Assembly (NCBI GenBank): GCA_022496185.1
Contig: WTXG01000358.1
Span: 1-31,826 of the forward strand
Reading direction: 5' to 3'
Source of the DNA: Multifurca ochricompacta
Taxonomy: Eukaryota; Basidiomycota; Agaricomycetes; Russulales; Russulaceae
DNA: 31,826 nt
Part shown: one piece after another, positions 1-10,286 of the stretch
How positions within the stretch are numbered: position 1 is the first letter of the stretch
Layout of the letters: every line of letters begins with the position of its first letter
Position numbers and translations under genes: made by a program
Notes under the pieces: generated by a model
Seen by the model: the letters and a program-made list of their open reading frames with translations, nothing else
Database searches by the model: none
Told to the model about the DNA's origin: nothing

Positions 1-774
1 TGTTTTTCCCCTTAGTTGTGAATTGTGTGACTATGCAAAGCTCACTCGCAAGACTATCAAGAAAGAATGAGCTACTCTGCCAGCTCAAGCTTTTGGAGAA
101 GAGATCCATATGGACTTATGGGGGCCATCACCATTGTCGACCATTGGAGGTTGCAAATACTACATGACATTTACAGACAATTACTCTTGATTCACTAGGC
201 TGGAGCTACTCAAAAGCAAAGATGAAACAATTCAAGCCTACAAAACTTTCGCAAATTGGGCCTACACTCAGCATGGCATATGAATTCAATGACTGCGGTC
301 TGACCACAGAGGTGAGTTCACCAGTAATGAATTCACCAAGTCCCTGCAAGAGCAAGGAACCGAACGATGCCTCACAACACATGACACTCCACAACATAAT
401 GGTATAGTGGAATCTCTCAACCAATGACTTCTCGAGCACGTGTGCACAATTCTGCATCACGCACAACTCCCAAAGTATCTATGGGGCGAAGCAATCCATT
501 TTTCTATTTGGCTGAAGAATTGTACATCTATGAAGGCACTGGGTAATGTGACACCTCATGAATGCCTCTATGGAGAGAAGCCTAACTTAGGATGGATCCC
601 TGAGTGGGGTCAGCGCATCTGGGTCCACAATAATTCTGGCTCAAAACTAGATGCATGTGGACTGGAGGCAAGATGGGTGGGATACGACAGAGATAGCACA
701 CACGCGCATCGTGTGTATTGGCCAGGCAGGCGCACCGTCTCTGTGGAAAGAGACATAAAATTCATACCCCCTAC
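1..774 (+). pseudogene. Copia-A pol fragment: GAG-pre-integrase end and integrase core
   Basis: This is the upstream part of a Ty1/copia polyprotein, read in one frame (codon starts at 2 mod 3). It begins in the CELCDYAKLT zinc-finger end and runs through the DDE integrase core: the first Asp in HMDLWG, the second in LRSDHRGEF, and the Glu in NGIVESLN. It aligns along its length with copia-B at 6450-7255. The frame is broken by five stops, all TGA, at 68-70, 188-190, 281-283, 290-292 and 425-427. Several look like CGA codons that lost a CpG, for example Arg-Arg in copia-B at the 425 site. There is no frameshift in this part. The 5' LTR and gag lie outside the window. The fragment stops at a solo LTR inserted after position 774. 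It is dead by inspection. Confidence 0.9.
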
Positions 775-1376
775 TGTCGCAGCCAGGTGCCTGCTGCGTC
801 CAGTCTCGTTTTCGATGTCCGAAGGCCCTCAAGGTACGGGCGCGCTCAAGATTCGGGTTCTAGCAAAGAAGATCTAAGTTGGGTCAAAGTTTCAAGTGCC
901 CACGACAATATGGAGGGGGCGCGTGCAGGAAACGAAGTCGAAGGGCAGCGGCAATATGCCCTGCTGAGCTTACTGGGGAGAAGGCTCCTTAAGCTGCCAC
1001 TTAGGGAGTTCAAGTGGAGTTCTGTGAAGTTGAATACACCTGTATTAGATACAAGAGAACAGACTTAAAGTCTGTCCCTGTAACCTAGTAGTCTAAATAC
1101 ATGTTATAGAAGGCACATCAGAGAGAGGCACATCAAGAACAGGTACATCAGAAGGCATAAACCAAGTAAAAGGTTCTGATAAGTAATCCTAGTAGTCATG
1201 GGTTCCAGGGGTTATGCCCTGGAGTGAGATAGAATAGGATGAGAGTCTAAAAGAGGGGTTGCGCCCTCTACAGATAACAGATGGTAAAGAAATTGGGGAC
1301 AATGATCAAAAAAACGCGTGCGACATAACGGTCACAATCGCGTCACAAACCGTCACACAAACCGCAAACCGTCACA
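775..1376. mobile_element. Solo LTR (602 bp) inside copia-A pol, duplication CCTAC
   Basis: The insert starts TGTCGCAG, ends CCGTCACA (TG...CA ends), and is flanked by CCTAC at 770-774 and 1377-1381. Removing it with one copy of CCTAC joins the copia-A codons exactly, so that ..IPPT is followed by VTVYSP, matching the same place in copia-B. It has no long ORF. It contains a perfect 8+1+8 palindrome at 1059-1075 and two six-base-pair hairpins with six-base loops (1205-1222 and 1252-1269). Its last 55 bp hold several CGTCACA-like repeats. The parent element is not in the window, so its family and orientation are unknown. A non-autonomous insertion with similar ends is the alternative. Confidence 0.7.
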
Positions 1377-3571
1377 CCTACTGTGACGGTGTATTCACCA
1401 CTTCCTAGCCACACTACACTGAGTCCACCACAACCACCAACTGTGATGCTCCCGACACCTCCTGTTTCAGTAGTCACACAGCCACAGCAAAGGACTTCAC
1501 CATCGCCATCAGTTACAACTTCTCAGCCGCCCACTTTCAGCACGCCAGTACACACGCAAGTATGACCTCCAGCCACCAGCAGTGGAGAAGAAGAATTAGA
1601 AGATGAAGAAGTGGAAGAAGAATTAATGGAACCCACAGCAACCTCAAAAGGCAAAGCACCATTGCAAACACCAGACGCACCCAAAAGAAGAGAATTGAGC
1701 CCGCAGAACCAACACAAAAGTCTCAACGCCTGATAAAACTGTCGGAAACGATGCAACGAACCCTCAGTGCCCAAGGAGGATCACCGCCTGCTCGCAGAAG
1801 TACACCAACAGCCTCAACAATCTCCTCTAGACTCAAATATCACCATCTGGACACTCAAGAAGGCTCTGCATCTATCGCTGACCTATCTTCAAATACAGTT
1901 TATGCCTATCAGGCAGAATATGATGATATGATTGCAGCAGCTATTGAAGATGCCGAAGGTGACCCAAGATCACTCACCAAAGCCAAAACACGCAATGACT
2001 GGCCTCTTTGGAAGGAGGCTATGGACCACGAAATACTCACTCTGGAAAAGGCAAATACGTGGATTACAGTCCCATGTCCCAACGACAAGAACATAGTTGG
2101 ATTGAAGTGGGTCTTTCATATCAAACACAAGGCTGACGGTTCTGTGGAGAAGTACAAAGCGAGACTCGTCGCACGCGGCTTTACCCAAGTATATGGAGTC
2201 GACTATTTCGACACATTTTCTCCTGTTGCCAAACTAACCAGTTTCTGCACCATACTGGCACTGGCAGCACGATATGACTGGGAAATCAATTCCTTTGACT
2301 TCAATGGAGCATATCTCAATGGAGAACTCGACGCAGATGAAGAAATATACATGCAAGCTCCACCTGGCTATGAAAACCAAGATGGCGACACCGTGAAGAA
2401 ACTACAGAAGTCACTTTACGGTCTAAAACAAGCTGGGCGAAAGTGGTACGACACACTTTTGCGTGCCCTTACTGACCTGGGTTTCCGCATTAGCAGCGCA
2501 GATCCAGGTGTATTCCACATTTGCATCAAAAAACACATATTAATACTCGCCATCCACATCAATGACTGCGCCTTCACAGGCAGCTCAAGCAACTTGATTA
2601 CCCAATACAAAGCCAAGTTGAACGTGCAATACACTCTTACAGACTTAGGGCCAATTCATTGGCTGCTAGGTATCAAGATTTCGCGCGACAGAGAAGCAAG
2701 AACAATATCATTATCTCAAACCTCATACATCAATTCCATTCTTGTGTGATTCAAATTAGAAGATGTAAAACCTTACGACACTGCAATGCCACCAGGAGTT
2801 CAATACTCCCGTAATGACTCACCACGAACGCCAACTGATGCCGAAAAGATGAAGAGAACGCCATACCGTGAGGCAATTGGAAGCCTCATGTATGCTTCAG
2901 TTGGTACATGTCCTGACATCACCTACGCCATCTCAACCCTATCACAATTTCTCGAAAACCCTGGTCAAATTCACTGGGAAGCAGCCAAAAGAATCATGCA
3001 GTATCTTTCTGGCACTAGAGACATGGAACTGACATATGGCAGCAAGCACCACGACCTCATAGGATTCACCAACTCTGATGGAGCGAACCAAGAACACAGA
3101 CATGCTATCTCAGGCTACACATTCCTCATCGATGGTGGTGCAGTATCCTGGAGTTCCAGAAAACAAGAACTAGTCACCCTATCCACTGCCAAGTCCGAAT
3201 ACGTCACAGCAATGCACGCAGCAAAAGAAGCTATCTGGCTTCGCAGACTCATTCAAGAACTACTCCCTTCTCACATCAGTTTGACGACTCTATATTGTGA
3301 CAACCAATCTGCGATCAAACTAGCCACTGAAGATAACTACCATGCACGAACAAAACACATCGACATTTGCTATCACTTCATTTGAGACATGATATCAAAT
3401 GGCGCGATCAAAATCATTTATTGTCCCACTGATGATATGACTGCAGATATTTTTACGAAAGCCCTTCCAAGATGGAAGGTGAAGTATCATACTTCCTGCC
3501 TAGGCTTACGTCGCGCTTGTGAGGGGAGTGATGGATCTGGATCTCAAGACGTGCAAATCGGACAAGCTTAA
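1377..3571 (+). pseudogene. Copia-A pol: reverse transcriptase and RNase H, decayed
   Basis: This continues the copia-A polyprotein after the solo LTR: a Pro/Thr/Ser-rich linker, an acidic run, then RT and RNase H. RT hallmarks are KARLVARGFTQ, DFNGAYLNG and SLYGLKQAGRKWY. The catalytic pair reads HIND (2555-2566) where copia-B has HVDD, so one catalytic Asp is Asn (a CG to CA change). RNase H shows LYCDNQSAIKLA and ARTKHIDI. Stops are TGA at 1563-1565, 2747-2749 and 3383-3385. At the last two, copia-B has Arg codons. One frameshift lies near 1690. Everything from about 1751 to 3571 is otherwise in one frame. The C-terminus reads into the LTR that starts at 3529, as in copia-B. Confidence 0.92.
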
Positions 3572-3888
3572 TTCTTTGGACACTGCTCGAAATTCTATGG
3601 TTTCATGTTCAGAAGAGTTAATGCATTTTACCTTTCCATTTCATTATTCTGGTTATATTTTATTCAAGCGCAACTTAAATCTGTTTCAGTAATCATTCTA
3701 TTGTGCACCCCCTTTTACTCAGCATCGCATGCATTACATTTCATTCTAAAGGACTTGTAATCTACATTGTATCAACCCCTAGCCATTGCCTTTGGCTTTC
3801 TGCTTTGACTCCTTTGTATTATGTCTCCTATTTGACTCCTATAGCATAAACTGTATAAAAAACCTATTAGTTTCGCTTGTATCAAATC
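3529..3888 (+). repeat. Copia-A 3' LTR, left part, interrupted by copia-B
   Basis: The sequence after the purine tract GAGGGGAG (3521-3528) begins TGATGGAT. Copia-B's LTR begins with the same eight bases after its own purine tract, so this is taken as the start of the 3' LTR of copia-A. A TATA-like run GTATAAAA lies at about 3853. No CA end with a matching duplication can be fixed before 3888, where copia-B starts. The LTR probably resumes at 16550-16640 on the far side of copia-B. The start is well supported. The end is inference, because the 5' LTR of copia-A is outside the window. Confidence 0.6.
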
Positions 3889-4265
3889 TGGTATAGTTAT
3901 GAGCGTGAGATAGGCTTTTTAGATGTGCGCGAAGAAAACAATTTTTATTCGTTTCTTATTTCTTGCTCAATTTTCGAGCTTTATTATACATTTTACACTA
4001 CAGCTTATTTCAATATGAACACAAGATCTTTGTAATATAGGGGCTAAATTTTGGTCGTGCTTGAATCAGCAACATAGAATAATAAAGACAAGAGGCCATA
4101 GTCTGTAAAATCATATGAAAGATTTATTTCAACAGGATGAATAAGAAGTTCATCGCCCCTGAGGGGCGCTCCAAAAATTAGTCATTCTAGCCCAAAGCTA
4201 GAATCATAGACGAGTGTGGTGCGCTTTCGCGCTCCTCCTGCTCGTCAATGGATTGCAATCCATCA
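3889..4265 (-). repeat. Copia-B 3' LTR (377 bp)
   Basis: It matches 16173-16549 over its full 377 bp with six substitutions and no gaps. Read on the minus strand it starts TGATGGATTG and ends AACTATACCA. The differing bases are at 3905, 3926, 3927, 4057, 4154 and 4194. Each lies in a dinucleotide that is CG in one copy or is explained by CG decaying to TG in one copy and CA in the other. The pol frame runs 79 nt into this LTR before stopping at TAG (4187-4189). A short GC-rich hairpin lies at 4154-4168. Confidence 0.96.
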
Positions 4266-7200
4266 CTCCCCCCACAAGCACGACGCAAGCCTAGGGAGGA
4301 GTTGTGATAATCCACCTTCCATTTTGGAAGGGCTTTGGTTAAGATATCTGCTGTCATCTGGTCAGTAGGACAGTAGATAAGTTTGAGCATGCCATTAGAT
4401 ATCACATCGCGAATGAAGTGATATCTTATATCGATATGTTTTGTTCGTGCATGGTAATTATCCTTGATGGCCAGTTTTATCGCAGCCTGATTGTCGCAAT
4501 AGAGCGGGGTGGATGCGATAAAAGATGGGAAAAGCTCATTTATGAGCTTGCGAAGCCATATTGCTTCTTTTGCCGTGTGCGTCATGGCAACATATTCCGA
4601 TTCCGCGGTGGAAAGAGTTACGAGTTCTTGTTTTCTTGAACTCCAGGATACAGCTCCGCCGTCAATCAGAAAAATGTAGCCAGAGATGGCATGCCTATGC
4701 TCTTGACTGGCTACATCTGCGTCTGTGTACCCTATGAGATCATGACGTTCACCGCCGTAAGTCAGCTCAATATTCCTAGTGCCGGAAAGATACCGGAAGA
4801 TCCGTTTAACGGCTTCCCAGTGTAATCGGCCTGGATTTTCGAGGAAGCGCGACAGAGTCGAAACGGCAAATGCGATGTCTGGTCGGGTACCAACTGACGC
4901 ATACATCAAACTCCCTATTGCTTTGCGATAAGGAATTTTCATCATTTCGGCAGCATCAGCTGGGTTTTGCGGTGAATCTTTTTTAGAATACTCAACTCCA
5001 GGTGCCATGGAAGTGTTGTTGGGTTTCACGTCGCTAAATCTGAATCGCGCAAGAATTGAAGTAATATATGACGTTTGCGATAGTGAAATTGTTCGTGCTG
5101 ATCTATCACGCGTGATTTTGATACCTAGGAGCCAATGAATTGGTCCTAGATCAGTGATAGAATATTGTTCGTTAAGTTTCACTTTATATTGCGCGATCAG
5201 TTTGCTCGAACTGCCCGTAAAGGCACAGTCATCGACGTGAATGGCAAGGACTAATAAATGCCCTTCCATGCAAATATAAAAAACTCCTGGATCTGCGTAG
5301 CTTATGTGGAAACCCAGGTCAGCTAAGGCACGCGAGAGTGTGTCGTACCATTTTCTTCCAGCTTGTTTTAATCCATAAAGCGACTTGCATAGTCGCATAA
5401 CTGTGTTACCATTTTTGTTTTCATATGCAGGCGGCGCTTGCATATAAATTTCTTCATCGTTATCTAGTTCTCCATTTAGATAAGCACCATTAAAATCGAA
5501 AGATTCGATATCCCAATCGAATTGCGCTGCCAGAGCCAGGATGGTGCGAAAACTGCTGAGTTTAGCAACAGGAGAAAAAGTGTCAAAATAATCGACACCA
5601 TAAACTTGAGTGAAGCCTCGTGCGACAAGTCTTGCCTTGTACTTGTCTATCGTACCGTCCGCTTTTCATTTGATATGAAAAACCCATTTTGAACCTACAA
5701 TATTCTTATTTTGAGGACATGACACCATGATCCACGTTCCAGCTTTTTCCAATGTTTTGATTTCGCGGTCCATGGCCTCTTTCCAAAGGGGCCAGTCCAC
5801 GCGCATCTGTGCTTCGGCTAACGTTCTCGGATTGCCTTCAGCGTCTTGAATTGCTGCCGTGATGACGTCGTCGTATTTGGTGTGGTATGCGTAATCTATA
5901 TCTAAATCAGCAATAGATGCCGAACTGCCTTCTTGTGTATCTGGATGGTGATATTTAAGCCTGGAAGATATTGTCGAAGATGTGGGAGTGCTCTTGCGAG
6001 ATGGTTGGCTGTCCGAGCCTTCGCTTTTGCGCCTCTCTAAAAGTCTTGCAATGCGTTCTGATTTTCGCATTGATTGAGCGAATTCGAATCTTTTCTTTGG
6101 CGCGGCTGGTGGTTGCATAGTTGCTCTACCTTTTCCTTTTGAGGTTGACGCAACTGGCTCGGTAAGTTCTTCTTCAACTTCTTCATCTTCCATTTCTTCT
6201 TCGCCGCTATCAGTAGCAACGGGCGGTAATATCGGTGCGCTGACTGTAGATAGTGGTGTCTGAGGCGTTACAATTGATGATTGCGTCGCAACTGATGGCG
6301 TTTGCGGTGCGGAAATTGTTGGTTGGACGGTTGAAACGGGAGGCATTGGGAGAGTGGCGGCTGGTGGAACTTGTGTCGCAACTTGAGGTTGCGAAGTCGC
6401 AGTGGCATAACTGGGAGGTGGTGAATAAAGAGAGACAGTTGGAGGCACAAACTTGAAGTTTCGTTCTACAGAAACAGTTCGTTTCTCTGTCCAATACACG
6501 CGGGAAGTGTGTGTACTGTCTTGATCGTAACCTACCCATCGTGCTTCTAGGCCTCGCGCATCCAGTTTTGAGCCTGTGTGATTGTGAACCCAGATGTGCT
6601 GTCCCCACTCAGGTACTCTCTCCAGGTTAGGTTTTTCTCGGTAAAGACGCTCGAAAGGTGTTACATTACTGAGCGCTTTTGTAGAAGTACGGTTCTTTAA
6701 CCATACAGCGAAATGAATAGCCTCCCCCCATAAGTTTTTGGGCAGTTGCGTGTGGTGAAGGATGGCGCGCACACGCTCCAAAAGACGGCGGTTCAATGAT
6801 TCCGCCACGCCATTATGTTGTGGAGTATCATGAGTTGTAAGACGTCGTTCGGTACCTTGTTCTTGCAAAAATTTCATGAATTCATTACTTGTGAATTCAC
6901 CTCCACGGTCTGATCGCAATCATCGAATGCGAACACCGTGCTGTGTTAAGGCCCAAGCTGCAAAGCTCTTGTAAGCTTTTAGTGCCTCGTCTTTACTTCT
7001 CAAGAGCTCTATCTTTGTAAATCTCGAATAATCGTCAGTGAATGTCACATAGTATTTTCATCCTCCAATAGTAGAAGTTGGGGACAGTCCCCATAAATCA
7101 GTGTGGATTTCTTCTCCGAAAGCTTTTGCAGGCGGCGCTGTACACTCCTTTTTGATTGTCTTGCACGTTAACTTGGCATATTCGCACGATTCACAAAAGA

Positions 7201-8169
7201 ATGGTGAATGGTCGTCTATTAAATGCAGTCCGGTGACTGCATGACTGCGAATCAATGTACGAATGGCGTCAACAGAGATGTGGCCAAGTCATTTATGGAG
7301 TGTGGGAAGATCAACTTCTTCCATTATCGCTATTGCTACCTGATCTGCATGCTCGACTTTGTATAATCCATTTGAATTTGCCACTATACTGCCTATCTGG
7401 TGTCCTGTTTGATTTTTGATCTTGCAATAATTGCCTTCAAAAGATACGGCATAACCTGCACCTGCAATGTGCCCTATTGATACAACAGTGAGTGGAATGT
7501 CAGGCGCGTGCAGTATATCTTGCAAGATTATCGGAGTGGTCGATACGCCATTGGGCACTTCAATTTGAAGGTCACCAGTGCCAATTGCATAGAACAGGCG
7601 TTTGTCGGCAGCACTAATAGGTCGAGGGGGAATAGACTGATAGGAGAGAAATCAGTGACGAAAAGGGGATATGTGCTGTGAGGCACCAGAATCGTAAAGC
7701 TCGGCTTCACATGTGTTTGCTGCGCTTGCCGTCTCTTCTACTGACGAAGTACTTGGCTCTTGCTCTTGATAACTTGTAACTTCGACGACCCAAGACTCAA
7801 TATCTGTGGACTTGTCCGTCTTTTCTGCTGCAACAGCAACATTGTCTTTGTCGCTCTTGGTTCTCTTTGGCCCTTGGCCTTCTTTTCCTCCTCCCTTTGC
7901 CCAACAGTCCGCTTTGATATGCCCCTTCTTGTGGCAATTGAAACACTCGATGTCGCGCTTTTTCTTCCTCTGCTGGGTACTTGCTACAAATGCCTCATCC
8001 TGAGGCACTTTTCGGAGGAGTCGACGTTCATATACATTGATGGCAACTCGCTTTATAGCGACAGGGGTCACAACTTGATTACTGGCATCATATGATGTCA
8101 TAAGAGATTCGACGGGACCGTCGTAGGATGGTGGTAATGAACCTGAGATGATGGCGACATACTCGAGGT
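4187..8169 (-). pseudogene. Copia-B gag-pol, main part (gag C-terminus to RNase H)
   Basis: One minus-strand frame carries, in order: the end of gag with a zinc knuckle CFNCHKKGHIKADC (7904-7945); an aspartic protease with YDSGAS; the GAG-pre-integrase His/Cys region; the DDE integrase (HTDLWG, RSDRGGEF, NGVAESLN); RT with HVDDCAF at about 5240; and RNase H with LYCDNQAAIKLA. The frame from 8164 to 4187 has no indel, only five TGA stops: 7652-7654, 7289-7291, 7058-7060, 6920-6922 and 5666-5668. The surrounding residues suggest Arg CGA codons at most of them. The N-terminal 153 codons lie beyond the gypsy insertion (15644-16102). Bases 8165-8169 are the duplicated target site. The catalytic residues checked are all present, so this copy died by point mutation. 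Confidence 0.94.
4266..4276 (-). other. Copia-B polypurine tract
   Basis: On the minus strand TGTGGGGGGAG directly precedes the 3' LTR start TGATGG. This is the standard place for plus-strand DNA priming in LTR retrotransposons. Copia-A has the equivalent tract at about 3518-3528. Confidence 0.8.
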
Positions 8170-8755
8170 TGTTACGAACCCCGTCTCTTCCGGTCTTTTT
8201 CTTCCTACCCAGCGACGACCCCTCTTTGCCGCCTACCCTACACTATCAGATCACGTCTCCATCGTGGGATCTGTCACGTGCTCTGCTTCCTTCCCCGTGA
8301 CTGACTTTGTCTCTGTTTGCCTCGCGTTGTCTATGCTTGACTCTTATCTCTTATTTCTTATCTCTTATCGTACGACTGGACACTTACTTAGTTCCCTATC
8401 AGAAGCTAGGCTTTACGCCCTTCGCTTTCGTATATTTGGGCCCACACAACTCCGTTCTCTTATCTCGTAGACGCCCATTCGATTACGTATATAAGTCCGC
8501 TGTAACTACACTGTAGACCTCAGACTCGACTTATTGAATACATCGGTGTTTGTCTTCTGGACTTCCCCCTTGAAACCTCTGACTCGATTATCTCAGTGTT
8601 TTTGACACTTTCCGCTCAACATTGTCACTCGGGAACAGCCCCGTTGACTTTGACTCCTCCACTTACACTCCAAGAGGTCTTATTGGTCTCTTATCTGAAC
8701 ACGCGTACAAAGCTGTCGCACAAGTTGTGCAGAACGTCTCGCACCGGACGTAACA
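8170..8755 (+). repeat. Gypsy 5' LTR (586 bp)
   Basis: It is identical in length to 15058-15643, with eight substitutions and no gaps. The differing positions here are 8214, 8230, 8325, 8377, 8631, 8643, 8718 and 8726. All eight are C/T or G/A changes inside a CpG. It contains the TATA box and the inferred transcript start. The inferred leader from 8522 to the gag start contains no ATG. Confidence 0.97.
8488..8532 (+). promoter_or_regulatory. Gypsy LTR promoter: TATA box and transcript start
   Basis: TATATAAG lies at 8488-8495. The 11 bases AGACTCGACTT at 8522-8532 begin 34 nt after the start of the TATA box, the usual spacing to a transcript start. They are perfectly complementary to the primer site at 8758-8768. 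In Tf1-type elements the first 11 nt of the mRNA fold back as primer, so the complementarity itself marks base 8522 as the likely mRNA 5' end. The same sequence recurs in the 3' LTR at 15410-15420. Confidence 0.8.
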
Positions 8756-8757
8756 TC

Positions 8758-8768
8758 AAGTCGAGTCT
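8758..8768 (+). other. Gypsy self-priming primer-binding site
   Basis: AAGTCGAGTCT starts two bases after the 5' LTR and is the exact reverse complement of 8522-8532. The match does not extend at either side. No tRNA-type site starting TGG stands at the LTR border. The nearest TGG is 21 nt away, inside the gag start. This is the Tf1/sushi self-priming arrangement. Confidence 0.8.
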
Positions 8769-8774
8769 CTCACA

Positions 8775-10286
8775 GTGGCTTCCAGCCGCAGTCAGACCCT
8801 CTTCTGGGAAGAACTCATCGAACGCAGAGACGAGAATAATCTTTCACAGCAAGTACTTGGCTCTGCCGCCTGGAAAGACTTTGAATCCGAGTTTGGATAC
8901 TACGTCTATCACGACGGAAGATACCAACCGGTAGAATATGACGAAGAGAAAAGAGTTTGGTATTGTATCCGATACTCGGACAGTCGAAACTCTTGGGTTA
9001 CAACCAGACCTGCCCCACCTGAATTTGGACTAGGCCCGTGGAGAGAAAACCCCCCGGCCATTGTCACTGACTCCGAACCAGAGGAGTATGTAGAAGAACA
9101 TAGCGAAGAAGCACTGGTATTAGCGTCGTCTACAGCCCCAGTTGCACCCGAAGTTGTCACGTTCAGAGCCCCTGCTTTGACAACTCCCCAGATCTCTATA
9201 CAATCCACCAACACTGTCACCCCGTTTTACCAGAACATGTCCACCATTGCCACCCAGCTTCCAGACCCCGCCCCACCAGCCCCAGTGGCGGCACCACCAA
9301 ACATTCCTCCCCCATCCGGACGATTATCAGGAGTGCTTCCCCAAACGTTCACTGGGGATCGCTCACAAAGCAAAAAATTCATGTTGGAGTTCACGACCTT
9401 CAAGAACTTCAACCATGACGTCCCACAGATTGTCAATCCATTTCAACGAGCCAATCTGTTCCTTTCCCTGATTCGGGGGGATGCGGTTGATGACTGGACC
9501 ATGGAACAGCTGGAATGGCTGAATGAACAAGTCGAAAGTGGGCGTCGTACCACTAGTGAAGGTCTTTGGGAGACCATCGCTGAGCGGTTTAAAGATGCCT
9601 TCACGGATGGGCAGGCCAAACAGAAGGCAGCCCGGGAGCTAAAGTCCCTCAGAATGGAGAAGGGAGAACTTGACGCATACGTTGCCAAGTTCAGAAGTCT
9701 AGCCAACAGGGCCGGCTATGACACGGACGAAGAGGCAACGTTAGACCTCTTTTCACAAGGTTTGCCCAACCCCCTGGTCAAAAATATTATTCAGTTCCAT
9801 CACCCCCACGACTGGGATACTTGGGTTGACGCCGCTCGAAGGCAGCAACAAGACTACCTTGACTTCCAGACAAGGTTTGGAGTTGACACCAGAAAGGGAA
9901 AGACCCGAGACCAGTGGAAGGCAGCGTTCGGAGTAAAGCCTGTGCCACATGGCCAGAGGGATCCAAACGCTATGGATACCTCTGCAGATCGGGCCCGAGC
10001 TCGGGCAGCACTTACGGAAGACGAGCGGCAGATACTAATGAAAGAAGGGCGCTGCTTCCGTTGCAGAGCATTGGGACATATGTCCCGGGACTGTCCCAAG
10101 AAGGGAGCACGAGTTGCTGTTGCCACAGTGGCACCGGAACACCCCGTTCAGAACAACCCCCCCACCGTGGACAAGCGGTCGAAAGAAGAGAAGGCTCAGG
10201 ATATATGGGCCAACATGATGAAGGAAAGTGAGGAAGTGCGCGCCATACTAGTAGAAAAGGCGTTTGCGAAGAAGGATTTTTGTTAG
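8775..10286 (+). CDS. Gypsy gag (capsid/nucleocapsid)
   Basis: The 503-codon frame holds a Pro/Ser-rich N-terminal third, a retrotransposon gag core (codons about 185-370, with LRMEKGELDAYVAKFRSLA) and one zinc knuckle CFRCRALGHMSRDC (codons 427-440; CX2CX4HX4C). The product packages element RNA into particles in the cytoplasm. The frame opens with GTG in a strong ATG context (A at -3, G at +4). The next in-frame ATG is about 150 codons on. The leader has no ATG. The likeliest reading is an ancestral ATG changed to GTG; non-ATG initiation is the alternative. The frame ends at TAG 10284-10286, seven bases into the open pol frame, which is in -1 phase. Confidence 0.88.
   Translation: MASSRSQTLFWEELIERRDENNLSQQVLGSAAWKDFESEFGYYVYHDGRYQPVEYDEEKRVWYCIRYSDSRNSWVTTRPAPPEFGLGPWRENPPAIVTDSEPEEYVEEHSEEALVLASSTAPVAPEVVTFRAPALTTPQISIQSTNTVTPFYQNMSTIATQLPDPAPPAPVAAPPNIPPPSGRLSGVLPQTFTGDRSQSKKFMLEFTTFKNFNHDVPQIVNPFQRANLFLSLIRGDAVDDWTMEQLEWLNEQVESGRRTTSEGLWETIAERFKDAFTDGQAKQKAARELKSLRMEKGELDAYVAKFRSLANRAGYDTDEEATLDLFSQGLPNPLVKNIIQFHHPHDWDTWVDAARRQQQDYLDFQTRFGVDTRKGKTRDQWKAAFGVKPVPHGQRDPNAMDTSADRARARAALTEDERQILMKEGRCFRCRALGHMSRDCPKKGARVAVATVAPEHPVQNNPPTVDKRSKEEKAQDIWANMMKESEEVRAILVEKAFAKKDFC

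Noticed and set aside
8264..8516. Overlapping 68-69 codon frames, repeated almost exactly at 15152-15404
   Set aside because: They lie inside the two gypsy LTRs and repeat only because the LTRs do. They start at non-ATG codons and resemble no protein.
8775..8795. A tRNA-type primer site starting at TGG (8776) for the gypsy element
   Set aside because: It lies 21 nt from the LTR inside the gag start, while an exact self-complementary site sits next to the LTR.
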